From: Paratinospora sagittata | Lineage: Eukaryota; Streptophyta; Magnoliopsida; Ranunculales; Menispermaceae | DNA: 64,000 bases | Reading direction: 5' to 3' | Assembly: GCA_035771175.1 (NCBI GenBank) | Contig: CM069600.1 | Span: 6,967,729 to 7,031,728 of the forward strand | Part shown: piece by piece, positions 22,866 through 34,479 of the stretch | Layout: every line of letters begins with the position of its first letter | Numbering within the stretch: position 1 is the stretch's first letter | Position numbers and translations under genes: made by a program | The notes under the pieces: generated by a model | Told to the model about the DNA's origin: nothing | Databases searched by the model: none | Seen by the model: the letters and a program-made list of their open reading frames with translations, nothing else

Positions 22866-23370
22866 TTAGGGTGTGTAAAACTTGGTTCGGTTAAATTTTC
22901 ACCAAAAATTGAAACCGAACCGAACTTGAATCGATTTGGTTTTTTTGAAACTGAAACTGGACCTAACCACTTTTTAAACCGAACCAAACCGAATTGAACT
23001 TGTTTGGTTTGGATTGATCGAGTTACATACGTCAATTTTACAATTATAAATCTTATAGTTAACATTAGTTTACCTTTTTAAAACATATTTAATCCTTTTA
23101 AGAATATAATATATAATTTTATTATTAAAATTAAAAAACAAAATACATTGTTATAATCAATAACAATGACAATTTTTTTTTTTTGGGGTTCAAATCGTTA
23201 AGGTTATAGAAGAATTGATTATATTATATTTCTTTTCAGTTCGATTCGAGTTAATTTCAGTTTTCTAATATGTAAATCGAAATCGAACTGAACAGATCCT
23301 TTTTTTTAAACCCAAAATTGAAAATCGAACCGAACTATGAAAAAACTGAATTGATTACATTAGTTTGATC
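22866..23370. mobile_element. Foldback element with GGTTCGGTT/AACCGAACC ends
   Basis: The left part (GGGTGTGTAAAACTTGGTTCGGTT) and the right part (ATCGAACCGAACTATG) are inverted, with several further AACCGAACC and GGTTTGG blocks toward the middle. It can fold on itself. A relative lies at 30448-31006. Confidence 0.5.
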
Positions 23371-24084
23371 AGTCCCGATGAATACCTAATTAGAAGCGCC
23401 CTAAGTCCCAAGGTTGTCCTATATAAAAGTTTTAGAATTCAATTAATAGAAATGTTCGTTGAAAGATTTACCATTTTACTTCCACATTAAATGAAGACTA
23501 GTATCGTCTTCAAGCGGAAAAACTAATTATTTCTTTTTAATTTTAATTTTTTAAAAATTATTTTTAAATTGCATGTCAACAGTAGCTTATGGCAACAACC
23601 CCTTAACACGACTGTCCAGCCAATCAGGTAGCAAGAACAGGAGCCCTGGGCCCACATTACAATCCTGCAAACCACGTTACATACAAAACTGTAAAAGAAC
23701 AGCAAAACCAACTGTCTTTCTTCTTCTTCTTCTTCTTCAGTTTGAAAAAAGAGAAAAGAAACTGAATCTGAAACTGTAGACTTATTACAGATTTTCAAAG
23801 AAAACCCAAACTTACAATTTCAGAAAAAGAAAAAAGAAAAAAAGAAAAGATTATCTGAAATCTCTCACTGATTAGTTCTCTAGGGTTTTCTTTTCTCAAC
23901 TTCTTGATATAATTTTTGTTTTTTTTTTTAGGTTTTTTTTTTTTTTTTTTTTTATCATTTTGATTGATAGATATAAACCCTAAATGAGGAGATTTCCATT
24001 TCCTTTCCAATCCTTTTTTTCTTCAAGTTCTAGGGTTTCATCTTTCGGATTTCTCGAAATCCGGTGTTTTCAGTACTTGGATTG

Positions 24085-24165
24085 ATGGATCAATGGAGGA
24101 AATCATGTGGTTAAGATTACGAGTTTGAGTAAATTTAGTTTAGGGTTTCATCTTCGGTTTTGACG
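24085..24165 (+). promoter_or_regulatory. GALT leader with two overlapping upstream ORFs
   Basis: ATG 24085 opens a 9-codon ORF ending TAA at 24112-24114. ATG 24093 opens an 11-codon ORF ending TGA at 24126-24128. Both stop 37-51 bases before the main ATG at 24166. If the leader starts upstream of 24085, as the CT-rich region from 23700 suggests, these would lower initiation at the main start. Confidence 0.45.
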
Positions 24166-27100
24166 ATGAAGAGGCAGAAAGGCGAGGTTTCTGCGGGGAG
24201 GAGATTGAAACTGTCGCATTTCTTGATAGGTTTAGCGGCATTGTACTTGTTCTTCATATCTCTGAAATTTCCTCAGTTCTTAGAGATCGCGACGATGTTG
24301 AGCGGCGAAGATGGCGCAATCGTTGATCTCGATGGATCAAATGCAGGTACTACTAATCTTGATGATCTTGGAAAGCCTTTTTTCAATTCTGTGTACAAAG
24401 ATGCATTTCATCGAAAATTAGAAGACGACGATGTCGATTTGACCAATGTGAATAGAAATGGGAATGGAAATGAGAATGTGAATGAGAATGAGAATGAGAA
24501 TGATAGGTTAACAAGTCATGAAGAATTAGTAGAAGAGGAGGATAGAAAAGAAATTGCTGGTTTGAAACCAATTAAGCCTCTTAAGCATAGGTATGGAAGG
24601 ATAACGGGGGAGATTATGCGGAAAATGAATAAGACGAGTGAGTTATCATTGTTGGAGAGAATGGCGGATGAAGCGTGGACTTTAGGGATGAAAGCTTGGG
24701 AAGAAGTTGAGAATTTTGATTTAGGAGAGGTAAGTCAAGCTAATAATGTGCTTGAAGGAGGAACGCCGGAAGTGTGTCCTTCATCGGTACAAGTTAGTGG
24801 AGAAGAGCTTGTGAGAGGTGATCATTTAATGTTTCTTCCTTGTGGATTGGCTGCTGGTTCGTCTATAACTGTGATTGGAACGCCTCATAATGCTCATAGG
24901 GAATATGTGCCTTTTCAAGAAAGATTGAGACGGGGGGAGCGTGAATTGAGGGTTTGGGTTTCTCAGTTTATGGTTGAATTGCAAGGTTTGAAGGCTGTGG
25001 ATGGGGAGGATCCGCCGAGGATTTTGCATTTGAATCCGCGGTTGAAAGGGGATTGGAGTAATCGACCGGTAATGGAACACAATACTTGTTACAGGATGCA
25101 TTGGGGAACGGCTCAACGGTGTGATGGTTTGCCGTCGAAGAGTGATGATGACATGCTAGGTAAGTTTTCTTTCTCGAGTTTGATTCTTCTCTATTTAATT
25201 GTCTTTGTTATAAGTTAGAACAACTACTTGTATATATTCCTATCATAAAACAAAATGTATGTATTAAGTTGTAATGTGTGTGATCTGCTTAATGGTCATG
25301 GTCTTGGTGGAGAGAAATTCAGAAGAAATGTTGTGAAATGATGGCATGAATTTGTATTTAGAGCTAGATTTTCGAATGCTTTTGGCTTATCAGGTTTTTT
25401 GTTGAATGTTGAGGTCGTTGAACGTCTAAAAATTTCAATTTTTTATCTTCTCAATGTTTTTAGTGATACTTATATGGTTTGGTTATGCTGGAGATCCGTT
25501 TGATACTCAAATTCTCAAAGATATGTATGCGTATCTTTCACTCCATGTTTTTCCCTAAATTATTGTCAATGCAATTAGCATTAAAATTTGAAACTGCTCT
25601 GAATCCAACATTTCTCGAACAAGAACTATCATGAATTAGCAAATGCACATGAATCCTTTCTTTATTTTTTTCAAGTGAGAATGAATCACCAAGGGGCTCT
25701 GCTGCTTAAAGTGGGCTCGATGGTTATTTCAATTGTTTTGTTTGGCTATATTGCTAAATTGTTGGCTATGGTTCATGCTAATTTTGGTGAGCAGTTTCTT
25801 GTAGACTAAAATTTCCTCCATGTTCTATGTTCTGGGTGGCAGCCTAAAGTTTTTTTTGCTCCCTTGCGTTGCTGGCATAGGTTTGCCTATTGTGCAATTT
25901 CTTGTACAATTGTTGTTATATTAGTCCATTGGTTATCACTGCCACTTGTTTGACTCAATATGCCTTATCAAGTCATAAGAATTTTTTTTTTAATGCTCTG
26001 CATTTGTCTCTGATTTACAAATTTTTTGAACTTTGAAGTCAACATCAATTCTAACTGTATATTATACATCAGTTGATGGATTCAGGAGATGTGAGAAATG
26101 GATGCGGAATGACATTGTGGACTCAAAAGAGTCCAAGACAACCTCATGGTTCAAAAGATTCATTGGCCGTGAACAGAAGCCAGAAGTGACCTGGCCATTT
26201 TCCTTTGTGGAGGGTAGATTGTTTGTCCTTACTGTTCGTGCAGGCGTTGAGGGATATCATATTAATGTTGGAGGCCGGCATGTGACTTCATTCCCTTATC
26301 GAACGGTATGCTTCTAAGACAGGTGACACTCACTTCTACAGGAAGTACTAATCATTTGGGACTGGGTACAAGAAAATGTAGTTCTCCATAATTTTCCTGC
26401 TCATCTTCTTTCCCTCTATCAACCGATCAAACCATTTTTTTATCATTTAATATCCATTTTTTCTATAATGGTAATTATAGCTTATGATTAAAAGCTGGTT
26501 GCTGAGTGTTTTTAACTTTTTTACCAGGCAACCTCATGTAGGTGGGAAAAGGCTTAGTTCTGTTGAGTTGTTGAGTTTTTTTTTTGATGATATTTTGTTA
26601 ATGGGGCCATCAAGTTGTCGGTGTTTGTAACACTATAGAAGCTAAAGTATATGTTGGGTTAAATAAATTCTTCTTCCTTCCAAGGTTTGTGAGTTTGATT
26701 TTAACATTTGGAATTAATTTGGAGAAGTTCAACTATGTAAAAATCCGAAATCTTAAGTATGGAGAATTTTCATTTAAATGTTAGGAGGATCTATGTTTCT
26801 TTCAAAATCTACTAAAACAAGCATGATTATATACTTAAAACCTATTAAATCATAAAATATTATATGATATAGAGTGAGATTTTATTTTCTTACAACTTTG
26901 CATTTAAAAACTAAAAAACTCCAAGGATTTCTTTTTTGATATTTGCGAATTTTCTCTATTTAGTACCTAACTTTAGCTGAGTTTTGTAATTTTTTTTGTT
27001 TATGTTTAATTTGTAATTCCATGATTAAAAAATGAAAAAATATGACTAAAATTTGGAGAATATCCATCCCATGCCTTCTTTCCATTGATAAATTAACCAA

Positions 27101-27537
27101 AACTTCATTTCTTAGTATAATTCATCAAACAGTAGCATCCATGTTTTTTTTGTGTTCTTTTCTTCGGGCATCTAATAATCTTGCTAGCTTCTTCAAAAAT
27201 AGATTTGGCACATGCTTTTCTGAATGGAGTTATGCTTATCCTTCAGGGTTTTACTCTTGAAGATGCAACTGGATTAGCAATTAAAGGTGACGTTGACATT
27301 CATTCAGTCTATGCTACCTCCCTTCCCAATTCGCACCCAAGTTTCTCTCTTCAGGGAGTCTTGGAAATGTCAGAGAAGTGGAAGGCTCGTCCTCTTCCCA
27401 AAAGGCCGATTCAACTCTTTGTTGGGGTTCTCTCTGCTACAAATCATTTTGCAGAGCGCATGGCAGTCAGAAAAACATGGATGCAATCTGCTGCTGTAAA
27501 GGCTTCCCATGTAATAGTTCGTTTCTTTGTAGCATTG
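24166..27537 (+). CDS. Hydroxyproline O-galactosyltransferase, GALT2/5/6 type (GT31 with galectin domain), 3' truncated by gap
   Basis: Exons 24166-25159, 26073-26305 and 27247-27537 join in phase to 506 codons. The start is the ATG of MKRQKGEVS; a codon further upstream at 24160 is TTG, not ATG. Residues 15-40 include a basic R-R-L-K followed by a hydrophobic stretch (FLIGLAALYLFFISL), a type II Golgi anchor. A variable acidic/Asn-rich stem follows. The galectin-like lectin domain spans roughly 200-420 and includes HRYGRITGE, GLAAGSSITVIGTP, MVELQGL, then HINVGGRHVTSFPYR in exon 2. Exon 3 starts the GT31 domain with LFVGVLSATNHFAERMAVRK and ends at RFFVAL before GTAAGC. In the family this enzyme adds the first galactose to hydroxyproline of arabinogalactan proteins. 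The DxD-type metal site and the C-terminal roughly 165 residues are absent: 57 bases after exon 3 comes a 100-N gap, and no matching exon was seen afterwards. Confidence 0.9.
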
Positions 27538-27594
27538 GTAAGCGTTGCAAGTGTTTTCTTTCTTTAAGTACACTCATAAAATATAAACATGTGA

Positions 27595-27694
27595 NNNNNN
27601 NNNNNNNNNNNNNNNNNNNNNNNNNNNNNNNNNNNNNNNNNNNNNNNNNNNNNNNNNNNNNNNNNNNNNNNNNNNNNNNNNNNNNNNNNNNNNN
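27595..27694. other. Assembly gap (100 N)
   Basis: Exactly 100 Ns, the usual placeholder for a gap of unknown size. It interrupts the third GALT intron. The sequence on the right side starts inside a GGGTCGGGT-type repeat, so order and distance across the gap should not be trusted. Confidence 0.98.
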
Positions 27695-27885
27695 TCATAA
27701 TTGGGCAGGACAGTTCGAGGTTTTTTTAAACCCGTCACCCGGCCAGATAGAATGAGGTAATTTCTTTTATGACCCGATAGACCCGACTGTGTAAGGGTCC
27801 AACCCGGCCCGATCCGTCATTTATTAATCGAGTTCGTTAGGTCGGGTCGGGTGAGCGGGTGACATGCTGACCCCTAATTTTGTCT
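27695..27885. mobile_element. Right end of a GGGTCGGGT-type element cut by the gap
   Basis: Contains AACCCGTCACCCGG, CCAACCCGGCCCGATCCG and GGTCGGGTCGGGTG, and ends ...GCTGACCCCTAATT, similar to the TTACACCCCTA end of the element at 21478. Its left part is missing in the gap. Confidence 0.45.
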
Positions 27886-28390
27886 GTTGTCTCCCTCTCA
27901 AAACACCAAGAATCATGGCCTATCTATTTATTTAATTAATGAATTTTCCTCCGGTTTTATTCTAAAATACCTTGCTCATACTTTACTTTCAAAAATATAT
28001 TAATTGATGAAGCTTATGATCATGCATGTACCGGGCATTAAATTAATTAAATATTGTTCGACCCATGATTAATTAGCTACAAAACAAAAAATAGGTGGTG
28101 CGTGCTACACCCGGGAAGATGGCAAACAAAGAAGATGACCAGCTTCACTCTGTTACACCGTGAAGAAAATAATAATAAAATATTATTCATAATCTTCTCG
28201 GATTAATAAGGCTTCACTAGATCAATAGAGAGATTTACTGTTCTCCCCTTAAATTGAGTTGTAATCTACAATTCATAATAAAAATTTTATATTCTACCTT
28301 GGACGCAAGTCTCAGAATCGAACCACATAAAATCTTTTTGTCTTTATCTTATTGCTATTATTTTTATCTGTTGCTATGTAATACTACCTA

Positions 28391-28414
28391 CATATATAAA
28401 GTGGTATCAGAACC
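28391..28414 (+). mobile_element. LTR end and initiator-tRNA-Met primer-binding-site remnant
   Basis: CA at 28391-28392 (a plausible LTR end), nine bases, then TGGTATCAGAACC at 28402-28414, which matches the 3' end of plant initiator tRNA-Met except near its end. No gag or pol reading frame follows, so only a 5' remnant is left. Confidence 0.5.
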
Positions 28415-28501
28415 TCTGATAAATTCTTAGTATGTTCTGTAGTTGTGACCTTAACTAATCTTCCACATCAGAAAAGTCTTTCTTGAGATACAATACCAAT
28501 T

Positions 28502-28644
28502 ACATGTACAACACTATTTACGTGTACGACAACATTCAGTATATGATATTATTCACATATACAACACTATTCAAACATAAAGTACTCTTTACATATACGA
28601 TATTATTCGCATATACAACAGTATTTACGTATATGGTACTATTT
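28502..28644. repeat. 18-bp minisatellite, eight degenerate copies
   Basis: Eight consecutive units, seven of 18 and one of 17 bases, of the form ACRTRTACRAYAYTATTY, for example ACATATACAACACTATTC and ACATATACGATATTATTC. Because 18 is divisible by three, one frame stays open and repeats a T-L-F/T-Y-T pattern, which is not evidence for a gene. A ninth half-unit appears near 28685. Confidence 0.8.
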
Positions 28645-29831
28645 ATGAGAAATAGTGAGAATCGATATACATTTGCTATCTACAATATAGTACTATTCAT
28701 ATGTGTACCTTGTCAAAGAATCAATGTATTATACTGATACTTTGTTGAATCGACAATTAATTTAATTAGTCGGACTTAGTCTTGTCCTTAGTAACTTTAA
28801 ATAGTGAACGGAAGACAGCTTGCTGTTTCAGAAGACTTAGTATTTAAGCAGGTCCATTGTGATCCTACTTTTCAACCTAGGGACTAGTTTGATTGATTTT
28901 ATTGAAAACTGCTCACTCTGTAAAGATAATACTAGATGTCCAAAAAAGACACGTTGGTGCAACTAATCCTTATATGCATCACCAGACACTATAAATCAAG
29001 CAAGAATATAACTGATCCTTAGCATGTATTCTCTAATTTATTATTTTTTGGTGTTGGTCAAATTTTGCATCAATAAATATATATTAAGATATGAATTTAT
29101 TATAATTTCTTATAATCCACTGTTCTATTCTAGATGATCCACTAATTTGTTAAAATTGATAGCTTAAATATTGTAGTTCATGACGTATATTAGATTATTT
29201 TAGTATATATATCATAATTGTATGTGTATACATAAGAAGGTTAATTTGTATAGCCTTAAGAATAATTAATTAGTTGACTGCTTTAAGAGCTCGTAAAGAG
29301 TATAAATATCAATATATATATATATATGATCATTTTATTTCAATTACTAGTAAAAATATAAAAAATATCTCACCTATCTGGTAAATAATTAAATTAACTC
29401 CATGTTATTGTAAGGTAATTAATAACAAAAAAATCAATAAATTTCTAAAAAACTTTAATACCTATATACGTACATAAGCTTATTACCGTGCGCTCTTCAA
29501 TGCATTCAACTAGTGGTCTTTAGATATATCAAAGGTTTTGTACAATAAAAAGCACATTGATTATATTAATTATAATATAATATGAATTCTAAGTAATATT
29601 AAAAATGTGTTCTTCTCCTTAATTGTAAAAGGATTGTCATATTATATTAATTATAATATAGTATGAATTCTAAATAATAATAAAATATTTTACCATTTTA
29701 ATGGTAAAGTGCATATTATTAATTGTAAATAATATGCACTTTACCAATACTTGTTGATTTATTTTTTTATCAATTTTTTTTTTTTTTAAAAAAAAAAAGG
29801 AGAACTCAGGAGCAAAAATTACTTTGTCCTG

Positions 29832-29940
29832 GGGTGCATGTGCATAGTTCACTTGGTAAGATGTCCACTCTCCAACCATGAGGCCGGGTCATCGAAACCC
29901 CAACCCCCGACTCCTTGTTGAGAAAAAAAAAAAAAAAAAG
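29832..29940 (+). mobile_element. Short SINE with poly-A tail and target-site duplication
   Basis: Box A-like AGTTCACTTGGTAAGATGTC, box B-like GGGTCATCGAAACCCC and an A tail ending at 29939 with a final G at 29940, total 109 bases. The flanks TTACTTTGTCCTG (29819-29831) and TTACTTTGTTCTG (29941-29953) match at 12 of 13 bases. Confidence 0.8.
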
Positions 29941-30447
29941 TTACTTTGTTCTGTTTTTATTTTTGTTTTTTTTTTCTCTAATAAAAATATTTGTCTTTTA
30001 ACTCCAAATGAGGGGAGGCGAAAATCTAGATTCGAACATAGACAGGTCTAAACAATACCTTATATGAATATGCTTATAGTGTACATGGACTTGGCCGCAT
30101 AATTGTTATATTATGCTTGGGTTTTTCTTTAAAATAATAAATTATAAAATGATAAAATGTCATAAACACTAGAATTAATTGGTTGAGTTAAATTAAATAA
30201 CAATTTTCAATTCTAGCAATTATTTTTTTAAGAAAAAGAAAAAGTATGCATTTTGCTTGGGGATTTATCACAACTTCAATATATATTTAGTGTGAATCAA
30301 CACAGCAAAGAAGTTGGTGTATTAATTTGGTTTTAGAATGAGATTTTATCAATTTTTAACATAATCAAAATATGAAAGCATTAATATATGATGATCAACG
30401 AGTTGAATCTAGTCATATTGATTCCCAGGTCATACTAGTTTTTAGTC

Positions 30448-31006
30448 AGGGATGTCAATAGTTCGATTTAGATCGGTTTAATGTTCAAACTTAAACTAAA
30501 CCCAACATAATCGGTTTAGATCGGTTTAGCTTAATTGGTTTATTCCGAATTATCAAACTAAGCCGAACCAAATCGAACCGAACATAATTGGTTTGGTTCA
30601 GTTTGAGTTGATCGGTTTGAAGTTTTACATGTCCATATATTAAATAAATTAAAATAATTAATTATATATGTATGTATATAAGGTAATTTTAACTTTTTTA
30701 ATTCGTATTTAAAAAACTTAAAAACTATCTTTACTATATAAAAATAATTATATAATTTTTTAATGAGAATATTTATATCATAAAAGAATTATAGACATTA
30801 AAAATAAATATTAATAGTTTTAATTTTAGAATCGGTTCGGTTCGGTTTAGATCGGTTTTCAAAGTTTCAAATCACAATCCGAACCAAACCTATCGGTTTA
30901 TATTTTTTTCAAACTTAAACCAAACCGAACTTATTAAAAAACCAAACCAAACACACCGGTTCGGTTCGGTTTCGGGGTTTGAACCAATCCATTGACACCC
31001 CTCGGT
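30448..31006. mobile_element. Foldback element with GGTTCGGTT ends
   Basis: Left end AGGGATGTCAATAGTTCG, right end (reverse complement) AGGGGTGTCAATGGATTGG; both continue into AGATCGGTTTA- or GGTTCGGTTCGG-like blocks. The interior is AT-rich. Same family as 22866-23370. These elements make strong hairpins. Confidence 0.6.
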
Positions 31007-31750
31007 TCAATTGATAATTTCTAACTTTATCACCCTTGGTAAATTCTTTCCCGGGGTCGGTTTGGTGTGAGAATTAATCGAGTTGCGGTGAGAGAGGGTC
31101 TGCTGTCAACTTATGTTACATATCCATCATGTATCTGGACACCCTACATATTAGGATAAGCTGGGTCCCGGGTTAGCGTGGACCAAGTCCATAATGGGTA
31201 AGGAGGCCTTGGGTTGTTTATTCTCAAAACAAAAAACAAAAAAAAAAAACAAAAAAGGAATCTAATCATATTGATCTTTTGACTAAAGTTTATAAATAAA
31301 TATTGATCACATACAACTTTTAATTTAATTACCACCGTTCATACTAATTGAACTACAAATATATATATATATATATATGTCTCTATTCAAACATTTGGGC
31401 CACCTTGAATAATGGTAGACACATTATTTTAGGTAGGACCAAAATCCCTCAAAAAGAAATCCTAGATTAGTAATCAACACTAGACATGACTAGACATATA
31501 ATGTGAATGTTGAATGATTTTGGTTACTATAGGAATTGCATCCATGTCCTACAAACCATGTTAAGTGGACGAAAAATGCTTCAAGTGATATATCTTCAAT
31601 GATAATTACATAAATGTGAGCCATAAGAGTTAAATAATTATTATGTCCTAACAACTCATGTTTGGTAGATAAAAATGCTTCTTGCAATATTTCAACAATA
31701 ATTAATGCGTACATGCATTTTTCCTATTTTTCTTTCTATGATCACATGTA

Positions 31751-31753
<3 letters not shown>

Positions 31754-31807
<54 letters not shown>
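31754..31807. repeat. (AT)n microsatellite
   Basis: About 27 uninterrupted AT units, the longest of many AT runs in the window. Confidence 0.95.
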
Positions 31808-31813
<6 letters not shown>

Positions 31814-31942
31814 ACTAAAACGAAAGTTTTGTGCTTTCAAAAAAACAAAAAACAATAGTTTTGTACTTATAATTCAATAGCTATATATTGTAATAATCTT
31901 GATATTTGTTAATGTTATTAATCTTTAAAAAATATCTTTTAT

Positions 31943-32139
31943 TACGTAACGTGGTGCAACATAAATAGTCGGAGTCTGTGCTAAAGATGATTGAGGGGTG
32001 AAGCTCTTAGGATCGAAATTAGTGTCCACCTTAGTTGAACCTACCTAGGGAGAGCCACCTAATGCCTCTACAGTGCTCGATCGTAAATTAATCTCGCCCC
32101 GAAGGGTTTGAATACCGCGTGAGAAACTAAAAAATATAT
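31943..32139 (+). mobile_element. SINE, family B copy 1
   Basis: Flanked by an 11-bp direct repeat ATATCTTTTAT (31932-31942 and 32140-32150). The body aligns with 33980-34194 over GTGTCCAC, TTAGGGAGAG, CTACAGT.CT.GA and CTCGCCCCGAAGGGTT. Box B-like AGGATCGAAATTAG near 32010. Confidence 0.65.
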
Positions 32140-32499
32140 ATATCTTTTATGATGATCAACTTTATCAAGGTAAACAAAATATTACAATATCTTATCTAAA
32201 GATAAAGGCATAATTATATTATAATAATTATTGCATTATAAACCCAAAGAAAAATAAGGACAAAAGAATATTGTTATAGCATGCTTAATAATATATATGT
32301 AAGCATATAAAATATCAATAATAAAAGATATATATAAAGACAAATAGATTAATACTTCGAAATCTTCAACCACATGGTAGTTATATCTTCTTCCCCATTT
32401 GTATAATATATTGAGTACTCTTTGAACATACAATATAATTGATTAAATAACCTTAAAAATCTTTATAAACCTTTATTTTCAGATGGAGACTTGTATTAA

Positions 32500-32950
32500 C
32501 ATGCTTGTTGGAATTTCTTTAGTAATGTTATGATGATGAATAAAACTTTGCTTTGGGAGGATAACTTTTCTCTATTGCAGGTGATATGACTTCATAAGTA
32601 AGCTTTCTTTGCACTTTTCCGGTGATCTCCTGCTGAATTCCATTCCAGCTCTGTGTCCGTTCTGTTGCAAGCGTACGGTTACCAAATTATAATATAAACT
32701 GATGAGAATCGGGTATCATCCTCAGGAATTGATTTACTACACTAATTATATCGTTCTTGTAGGTGAATTTGATGGTGTTTAGTTCATATATTAGGTTAGT
32801 TTATCATAAATTTGATTATTTGATAGTTTAAGTCATGTTTTATGCATGTTTTAATATTCCATGAAATTCATTTGAGCATAATTCATTGGGATGACAATTT
32901 GGGTTGAGGCTCCTAGTTGAAATTTCCTCCTTTTGGCATTTTTTTTTTCA
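32500..32950. other. Unexplained stretch, no gene called
   Basis: Contains TTCTCTATTGCAG followed by a moderately GC-richer block to about 32690 (TCTGTTGCAAGCGTACGG) that looks unlike the surrounding AT-rich sequence. No protein match was recognised; it may be part of a decayed transposon. Confidence 0.3.
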
Positions 32951-33100
32951 GAATGTTTCTCCTTTTGACTTGTTTTGGGATGCTCGTTTCGCAAACACTT
33001 CTGTGGGCCATTAACCTCATCCATGTCCCCTCCCATAATGGACTCCTAAATCCCTTATTCATAAGTTGTTCACATTTTGTAACTACATTAACCACATCCA

Positions 33101-33215
33101 TGTCCCATATCTGGCATTTTCATCCATCGATCATATCTTGGGCAGCTCTCATAAAAATCAAGTGCATAATAAAGCTCATTTATCCTATTGTCAAACAACC
33201 TTGAATATCTCCACC
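33101..33215 (-). pseudogene. Fragment resembling the C-terminal part of MULE-associated proteins
   Basis: Minus-strand reading EWWRYSRLFDNRINELYYAL continues to YDRWMKMPDMGHG. The RWM.MPDMGH core resembles a motif I remember from plant Mutator-like element passenger proteins. Stops interrupt it on both sides. Weak identification from memory of the motif. Confidence 0.3.
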
Positions 33216-33979
33216 ATTCAGAATGCAGAACCATAAGCTACGAACTTGCTTACAAAATTTGAGCTCAATCTGACCATATATCCCGATGATCCATCACTTT
33301 TGAAGAAGAAAATACAAAACAAGATAGAAAGCATTGAAATTGTCTTCAAAATCTACTAGAAATACTGTCTTGAACACTACGATTCTAATTAATATTCATT
33401 TCAAGGGCCTAAGTATTTTTATTGATGAATAGTATCCCTTTCAATAATCCAACTATAATTAACTTTAAGTATATGTATATATATATAAGGTCAAAAAGCG
33501 TGTGATTAATGAAAATAAATTTTAAAATATGAGAATTAATTAATGATTAGACATGTTTAGTTGTTGATATACATAGTGTGAATGCTGAAGTGATAGAGGG
33601 TGATGCAGGAGGTCGCCAAAATTTAGTGGATAAAGGTGCTTAATTATATATAGGTATAGATAAACTGTATTATCTTCAGCAATAAATATATTTGTCTTAT
33701 TGCTCTTCTCCCACTAATTTAGTTCAAAAATCACATGGGATATTGTTGCACATTATGAATATAACTCCAATATATATAAGGTTAATGATTTCCTTCCCAT
33801 TTTGAGGTCCTATAACAATATTGTCAATTTTATTAATTAATTAAATGGATACTATATATATAATTATAGAAAAAACCAAATGTGTTAGTTAACATGATAT
33901 ATTCCTAACTAAAGTCAATTCTTATTCCTAAGGACACTACTAATTAGCATAATATATATGGATAGACATAGAAATATAC

Positions 33980-34194
33980 ACCCAAAGTCGGGTAGCCTCG
34001 TTGGATGAGGGATGAGGTATAAGTCGTGATTGAGGGACAATGTCTCGACTTCGAGTTTGAGTTTGTGTCCACACTTATCCGCTCACTTTAGGGAGAGACG
34101 CCCAACAACCATTACAGTTCTTGACTCTGTAATAGTCTTGCCCCCGAAAAAGGGTTAGCGGGGACACCGAAGGGTCATAGACCAAAAAAAAAAA
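33980..34194 (+). mobile_element. SINE, family B copy 2
   Basis: Body with TAGCCTCGTTGGATGAGGG (box A-like), GACTTCGAGTTTGAG (box B-like), GGGAGAGACGCCCAACAACC and a 3' A run. Flanks AGACATAGAAATATAC (33964-33979) and AGATATAGATATATAC (34195-34210) match at 14 of 16 bases. Confidence 0.7.
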
Positions 34195-34479
34195 AGATAT
34201 AGATATATACTGAACAGAAGTCAACTTAATGAATATTTTTCCAATTACATAGGGTCATATACATAAATTATGTATATTATTAGAAATAAGATTCCATAGT
34301 TTGAGTGCTTGTGTTGCTGAAAGAGAGTCATCACTTTAGGCTTTAAGTAGTCAATCAATTAAAAATAATAAACTTAGCTAGGCACATTAAATAGGATTTT
34401 ACATTACAATAACAAATTAATTATTCATATTAATTTTTAAACTTAGCAAGCCAGGGTTGTTACAGAGCTAGATCCAGAG

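Larger units (their letters stand above)
17756..24084. other. Intergenic region between pTAC12 and GALT
   Basis: No protein gene supported. From left to right: the 3' flank of pTAC12; a 2.2-kb element with inverted ends at 19294-21478 enclosing an LTR-like segment; a possible SINE near 22125; an AT-rich MITE-like copy near 22480; a GGTTCGGTT foldback element near 22866-23370; then the promoter and CT-rich leader of GALT from about 23700. Confidence 0.6.

Noticed and set aside
24160..24165. Upstream in-frame start for GALT
   Set aside because: The codon at 24160 is TTG; the first ATG in frame is 24166, which matches the MKR start of the family.
27378..27755. 125-codon ORF running through the N gap
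   Set aside because: It crosses unknown sequence in a frame different from the GALT exon, so it is an artefact.
28502..28644. CRISPR-like array
   Set aside because: The 18-bp units are contiguous without spacers and the genome is a plant; it is a minisatellite.
32650..32760. GC-richer block TTGCAAGCGTACGG and following
   Set aside because: It reminded me of a repeated plant sequence, but I could not tie it to a named element or coding domain.
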